A stretch of 64,000 bases of DNA from Gordionus sp. m RMFG-2023 (taxonomy: Eukaryota > Nematomorpha > Gordioida > Chordodea > Parachordodidae), in the NCBI RefSeq assembly GCF_954871325.1, contig NC_088779.1, positions 26,026,869 through 26,090,868 on the forward strand, read 5' to 3'. Numbering within the stretch: position 1 is the first letter of the stretch; each line of letters opens with the position of its first letter. Below, one piece after another: positions 59,074 through 64,000 of the stretch. Made by a program: the position numbers and the translations under genes. The notes beneath the pieces are model-generated. The model was not told where the DNA came from, did no database searches, and worked only from the letters and a program-made list of their open reading frames with translations.

Positions 59074-60193
59074 AAGTTAAGTTTTGAGTTGCTTGGATTT
59101 GTGAGGCTAAGTTTCATGTAGATCTTATATTTGTTAAGCTTAACAATAAGTTTTGACTTTATGTAGTTAGCTTTAAATTGTTTTATTTTTTATGTGATTA
59201 TAATTTTGAGTTGCTTAGCATTTTATCAAATTACTAAAAAAGCCCTTTTGCTACGCTATTTTGTGTAGCTTTGAGCGCTTAGTTACCTAAGCTAAGTTTC
59301 GAGTAGTGTCATTGTGGGTTTATTTTTTGAGTTATTTATTATTTTATTACTTTGCTAAGATTTACTTCATTATATATTATACACCTGACTTTGAGTATTT
59401 GACAATATGCGTCGTATTCTGATGTTATTTGCTTTAAGTTGTTCAGTAGTGGAAGAATAGTTCTAACATTTAAAATTCTAAACTTTAATCCTCAGGAAGC
59501 AATTTTTTATTCCTTTGTCTGGTCTACCTTAACCTATAAGTTAAAGCCAAGTTATAATGAAACTTTAAGTTAAAACCCTTTATCAGAATGATTTCTAATT
59601 TAAAGCCAAATTTTTACTCATTTAAAATTGTATTATTATATATATATTATTTTAGAATTCTTTTTTCATATTCTATTTCTTCCTTAAAATCCATCTCACA
59701 CTTTCACGCGGTGGGGAGTGAACAGCATAGCTGACGGGAGCTCTGGTATTTATTAAATGTGAATATTAAATGGTATATTTACAAGATGCAAAAGTTTCGT
59801 GGAAAAGTTCGAAATTAATTGATTTTTTAAAAATATTTGTCATTTCAGAAATCCTAACAAGGACAGAAAAAACCGAGATGTTATGACTTAACCTAAGCAT
59901 CTGGCAGCTCTAATTTAACATCTGTTCCTAGTTATATTTAAATTAATAATTATTATGGATTAATATTTAATTCCGATAATAAGATCAAATTCCTCCAGGT
60001 TCATTTTACCTAGTACAAAATTTTCCTTAAAAATATTTAAATAATAATAAAATTTCTTATAATATAATTATAATTTATTAATATTAAATTAATCTTTTTT
60101 TAAAAAAAATTTAAGTTTTCAATTACAAATATTCAAAATGTTAGAAAAATATACTAAATTTTATTTAGTAAAAAATAAATTAATATTAATAAT
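59074..60193. other. Continuation of the T/G-skewed block, then AT-rich DNA
   Basis: 59074-59480 resembles 55600-57310 (GCTTAG and TTTGAGT words). 59690-59760 has a short balanced stretch (CACGCGGTGGGGAGTGAACA) of unknown meaning. No gene seen. Confidence 0.4.
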
Positions 60194-60522
60194 TAGTGCT
60201 GTAAACGTTACTACAAAAAAGAAACGTGTTACCGTTACTCGTTACATCTGAAAAATGGAACGCGTTACCGTTATTCGTTACCATTTTACAAAAGGAACGC
60301 GCGTTACCGACTTCTCAAAAAAGTAACGGGCTACTCGTTACTTAAAAAAATTAAATGTTATATATAATGCAAAATTTTTTTTATTTTTTTCGGACAATAT
60401 ATAATAAAATAAAACTATACAAAAAGAACATATAAATAATATCTTTTATAATAAAATTTTCATATATAATTATAATATGAATAAAATTATACAAAAATAA
60501 AATATTATAAGATAACATCTTT

Positions 60523-60950
60523 ATGTAGCAATGTTTTATTTATTTTTAACAACAATTGATTTTCTAAATTTTGATCAGATAAACATGAGCGCTTACTACT
60601 CAACACAGCTTTCGCCGTGGTAAACACACGTTCAATTGGCATAGATAGTGTTATTAAACGGCTCGTTTTGAGCTGATTTTTTCAAACGGCTAAATCAATA
60701 TTTTAGCCAGAAAAATGTTGCCTAAGCCTCGAGATTTCGATAATATATGTTTAGACCTTTGTTCCTTCTGTAAGCAAAATCTTCAGGCTTACGTAATATT
60801 TTTCTGGGTGAAATATTGAGTTAGCTGTTTTTAAAAATCGGCTCAATATTCTAGTGTGTGTGTTGAATAAAGGAATCAAGCCTGTTCTTTCTTTATCAAA
60901 TTGAGGCCAGGGAAGGGTTAAATCTTCTTCATCTACTATGGACCTAATAT
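60523..60950 (-). pseudogene. hAT transposase C-terminal relic of element C
   Basis: The minus strand of 60523-60645 reads PIERVFTTAKAVLSSKRS followed by CLSDQNLENQLLLKIN, the hATC dimerisation end. Minus 60857-60950 reads DLTLPWPQFDKERTG with an LFNT end, the segment just upstream. The MITE 60646-60856 separates them. The rest of the transposase is absent. Confidence 0.65.
60646..60856. mobile_element. hAT MITE (44720 family) inside hAT element C
   Basis: Starts TAGTGTTATTAAACGGCTCG and contains ATTTTAGCCAGAAAAATGTT and AATATTGAGTTAGCTGTTTT, then CGGCTC; the extreme right terminus is lost. It interrupts the hATC coding relic. Confidence 0.75.
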
Positions 60951-61365
60951 TTTTTTAAAATAAAATATAAATTAATTAATAATAGCATTATATTTACTCT
61001 GAATTTTGATTGAATATTAAATTCGGCTGATAATTTAACAACGAAAATTTAGATAAAAAAGTTGGAAGTGGTTGATATGAATTAAAACTCGGTTTAAATT
61101 ATTAATATTAAGAATTAAAAAATAAAAATAAATAAAAGTAATTTTATAATACAATAAAATATGTTTTTCTTTTTATTGATATTTTTTAAGAAAATATATA
61201 AAGTAACGAGTAAAGTGACGTTTTGCGTTACCGTTACTCAGAAATAGAAACGCGTTACCGTTATTCGTTACCTTTAGATGAAGATAACGAAGGGCGTTCC
61301 TTTTCTTCAAAAAAATAACGTTGTTAGTAACGACGTTACTTTTTTGACGTTACCTCACAGCACTA

Positions 61366-62064
61366 ATAATAATAATAAAATTAAAAAATGTAAAATTATA
61401 TTAACTAAAATATTATAAAAACAGGCAGGGGTGATTAAAAGGATATGTTGTCAGACATAGAGACTAGGATGAAGATAAAATTATATCTACATATCCTCGA
61501 GAGATATTTTTCTTAGTTATAAATTTTCTTTAAGATCTCTAATGATTATTAGCTTTTACCTAAAGTTATTAAAAATATAATCATCGCCGAAGTTCCCTAA
61601 TGTGGTAGCATTAAAGGGTAAAGAAACGGTTTCAGGTGATATTTGTTAAGTTTAGATTATACGAGTTCTTTAGCTTAGTTGGCAGAATGTCTAATTTTGC
61701 TGCCTAAATTTTTTAAAACCTGAATATTATTTGGGAAATATGGCCGAAGAAAATTGTTAGGATCTTTATATTATTTTTTCGTTTTTAGTTTGGGGTCGAT
61801 ATAGTCTTGACTTAAGACTAAGAATTTACTACCAAAAAGATAATTTTTCCTTTCCTTTTGAATTCCAAAAAATATTATAGTAACTTCTTTTTTTAAAATT
61901 CATATACATAGATCTACTTTATAAGAAAACATTATTTACAGGTACAAATTATAAAACAATTATCTAATATTAGGTATAAACTAATTTTATTTAATGGGTA
62001 TTTCCAAAAGGTTCGAAACTTAAAGATATTAAAAGTTGATTTACAATTTTAAAGATAATAAAAC
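61366..62064. other. Intergenic with a tRNA-like trace
   Basis: Near 61671-61740 the + strand reads TTTAGCTTAGTTGGCAGA, close to a tRNA A box, with a weak B box (AAACCTGAATA) about 45 bases on; probably a SINE fragment. Otherwise featureless. Confidence 0.3.
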
Positions 62065-62281
62065 TAGTGTTGTTAAACGGCTCGTTTTGAGCCGATTTCT
62101 AAGGCTAACTCAATATTTTAGCCAGAAAAATATATTTTAGGCCCCTGAGATTTTGATACTATATGTCTAGACCTTTGTTCCTTCTATGAACAAAATCTTT
62201 AGGCTTAATAATTTTTCTAGATAAAATATTGAGTTAGCCGTTTTTAAAAATCGGCTTAAAACGAACCGCTTAACAACACTA
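62065..62281. mobile_element. hAT MITE, perfect target duplication
   Basis: Starts TAGTGTTGTTAAACGGCTCG and ends (reverse complement) TAGTGTTGTTAAGCGGTTCG. Exact 8-bp duplication AATAAAAC at 62057-62064 and 62282-62289. 217 bp, same family as 44720-44873. Confidence 0.9.
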
Positions 62282-62289
62282 AATAAAAC

Positions 62290-62771
62290 TGGGCCAATAA
62301 ATTGGTGTTAAATATTTTAATGCGCATTAGGGCGGACCTGCCCGTAAAACCGGAAAAATTTACAAGGCGATCCAGCAACTTTGCTCGTAGACGACTGAAA
62401 TATTTGGACATCTATAAGCGAAATCTAGAAGTTTATGCAATATTATTTTGGCAATAACCTGAATCTGAAACATCACTAAACACATTCATTGCTGGCGTTT
62501 TATAAAAAAAACAACAGGCGACTCAATTCCTAAGCATTTATAAATATTTGCCTTCATAGTTTGTTTTTTCTCCCTGAAAAAAGTTTCGTATACCCTAATA
62601 GTAAATTTTATTATATAATAATTTTTAATATAAGATTTTTAATATCTACAAATTGTTGATTTCTATTAATTAATATTTTGAATAAACAATATCCCCATCA
62701 TTAATATATTCATTTTATTTTAATAACATATTAGAAAATTTGAAAATAAATTCGTGGGATATATTTTTTAA
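62290..62771. other. Short intergenic stretch
   Basis: No feature except short GC words near 62340 (GGGCGGACCTGCCCG), perhaps a MITE trace. Confidence 0.35.
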
Positions 62772-62908
62772 TTATGATATTTTGCATTTCGATTCGCAAG
62801 ATTTGGGACAATACATGAGTTGAGCTCCTGAACATTCCTCATTCTCAACAACCAATTTACAGATTTCAGGGTGATCCAAGCATTTAAACTTTTTATCATC
62901 TACTGGGT
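62772..62908 (-). CDS. Last coding exon of a ShKT-domain protein (partial)
   Basis: After a TATATAAAG acceptor (62910-62909) an open exon of 137 nt runs to TAA. It encodes six cysteines spaced C-x6-C-x8-C-x7-C-x3-C-x3-C, preceded by a Lys/Asp stretch. This is the ShK-like domain found in many secreted animal proteins (metalloproteinases, peroxidases, peptide modulators), so a toxin role cannot be assumed. Upstream exons, a signal peptide and any partner domains lie beyond or were not identified; the frame before the acceptor is hydrophobic intronic noise. The base composition is more balanced than its surroundings. Confidence 0.65.
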
Positions 62909-62995
62909 CTTTATATATTTTTGGTATTTTTAGTAAGTGTAATATAATAGTCAAAAAATAATTGATTAATTTCTTATAAAATATACAGGGTCTCC

Positions 62996-63180
62996 CATCC
63001 AAAAAAAAAAGAAGTCCCAATCAAAAATAGGAAAAGTTTCAATCATAAAAGAAAAGGTCCGATCAAAAAAGGAAAAGTGTCAAAAAAACTGGAAAAGGTC
63101 CAATCAAAAAAGGAAAGTCACTCAAAAAAGTACACTTCCCCAAAAGGAAAGGAAAATTTCCATTCAAAAAAGGAAAATCA
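62996..63180. repeat. ~21-bp purine-rich tandem array
   Basis: Imperfect repeats of GGAAAAGGTCCAATCAAAAAA, about eight copies, purine-rich on +. It lies in or upstream of the putative ShKT gene on the minus strand. Confidence 0.7.
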
Positions 63181-64000
63181 ATATATATTTATTCTTACTA
63201 TATCTTTTATCAATTTATTTTTCTTCTTTCTTTTGTCTTTTTAAAATAATTTATAAATTTTCCGTTATTTTTCTTCACATCTCTACTCCATATTTTTACC
63301 AATCTTTACTTTTATTTTGACTTTTCATGATTTTTTCTCCTTATATTGTAATCTTTTAAATACATTTCTAACCTTGTCAATCTCTTTAAGTCATTTTTAA
63401 TCTTGATTTTTTTTCATTTTTGATAATTCTTTTTAGGAATTATATTTAATTTTCACTAAATTTTTGGCAGACAATTTTTTTATAATAGAATTTTTTACAT
63501 ATCAGATTATTTAATTGCAATTTCTAAATTTAATTAATTGTTTGATTATAAGGTACCTTTTTAAAATTAAATAAGTTTGAACTGTAATACCAAACGATAT
63601 GTAAATTAATAAAATATAATCATTTTTAAATTCTTCTTTTTTAAATTTTAATATTTATGCAAGAAGTGATGCAATATTTTTGATACTATCTTTTTTTAAC
63701 GCGTCAATTATTAGAGCTTTTGTTTCACTATTAATGTTTTTCCCCTTGTTTTTACCATATCTTCATAATTTTATTTCTTAAAACAAAAAAATTTCTTTTT
63801 AAGACATAACTCAACAAATGGAAGGAATGACAAAAAAGACTAAAATTCATTAAATTATAACATTTACCTCATTTTTACGTTTAACGATTCATAAATTAAA
63901 GAATATAATCTTAAATATAACTTTATTTAAAAGTAAAAATGCATCTTGTCTAAATATTTAAATTTTAAAAATGAGAATTTAAAAATGATTTTATTTTATT
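63181..64000. other. AT-rich, nothing recognised
   Basis: T-rich on +, no exon-like frame or repeat family. Confidence 0.4.

Larger units (their letters stand above)
60194..61365 (-). mobile_element. hAT element C relic with GTTAC-rich ends
   Basis: Ends TAGTGCTGTAAACGTTACTA and (reverse complement) TAGTGCTGTGAGGTAACGTC are inverted repeats. Flanks TTAATAAT and ATAATAAT match at 7 of 8 bases when aligned. Both subterminal regions repeat CGTTACCGTTA / CTCGTTAC words. It holds the tail of a hAT transposase on the minus strand, split by a MITE at 60646. Confidence 0.75.

Noticed and set aside
1-64000. Bacterial features, CRISPR arrays, operons
   Set aside because: Spliced genes and eukaryotic transposons throughout; no regularly spaced direct repeats with unique spacers.

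Overview
The window looks like nuclear DNA of an AT-rich invertebrate animal. The evidence is spliced genes with GT-AG introns (some only about 40 bp), a LysM + TLDc protein (an animal architecture), a ShKT-type cysteine exon, and many piggyBac, hAT, LTR and MITE copies. I cannot name the phylum from sequence alone.

Two genes can be rebuilt exon by exon with consistent reading phase. An OXR1/NCOA7-type TLDc gene lies on + (20654-31929, 13 coding exons, about 614 aa). ELP3, the catalytic Elongator subunit, lies on - (46917-35577, 11 coding exons, about 617 aa). They converge tail to tail across about 3.6 kb of gene-free DNA. The last exon of a ShKT-domain protein lies at 62772-62908 (-).

Layout. 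1-11.3 kb: repeats, a Ty3/gypsy-like integrase relic, a 52-bp minisatellite and MITEs. 11.3-16.4 kb: a piggyBac element beside a second copy whose 3' part is inverted, with every breakpoint at TTAA. 16.4-20.6 kb: mostly empty, one hAT MITE. 20.6-31.9 kb: OXR1-like gene. 35.6-46.9 kb: ELP3 with MITE-filled introns and a large inverted repeat carrying decayed coding-like sequence. 48.8-54.6 kb: a hAT element containing a second hAT element that itself contains a MITE. 55.6-59.5 kb: T/G-skewed degenerate repeats holding a very young non-autonomous LTR element. 60.2-61.4 kb: a third hAT relic containing a MITE. The last 3 kb hold a MITE, the ShKT exon and a 21-bp repeat array.

The points most worth checking are the TTAA-bounded inversion in piggyBac, a probable U12-type AT-AC intron in ELP3, the ELP3-intron inverted repeat of unknown coding origin, and the young ORF-less LTR element. 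All calls are from reading the sequence; no alignment or database search was run.
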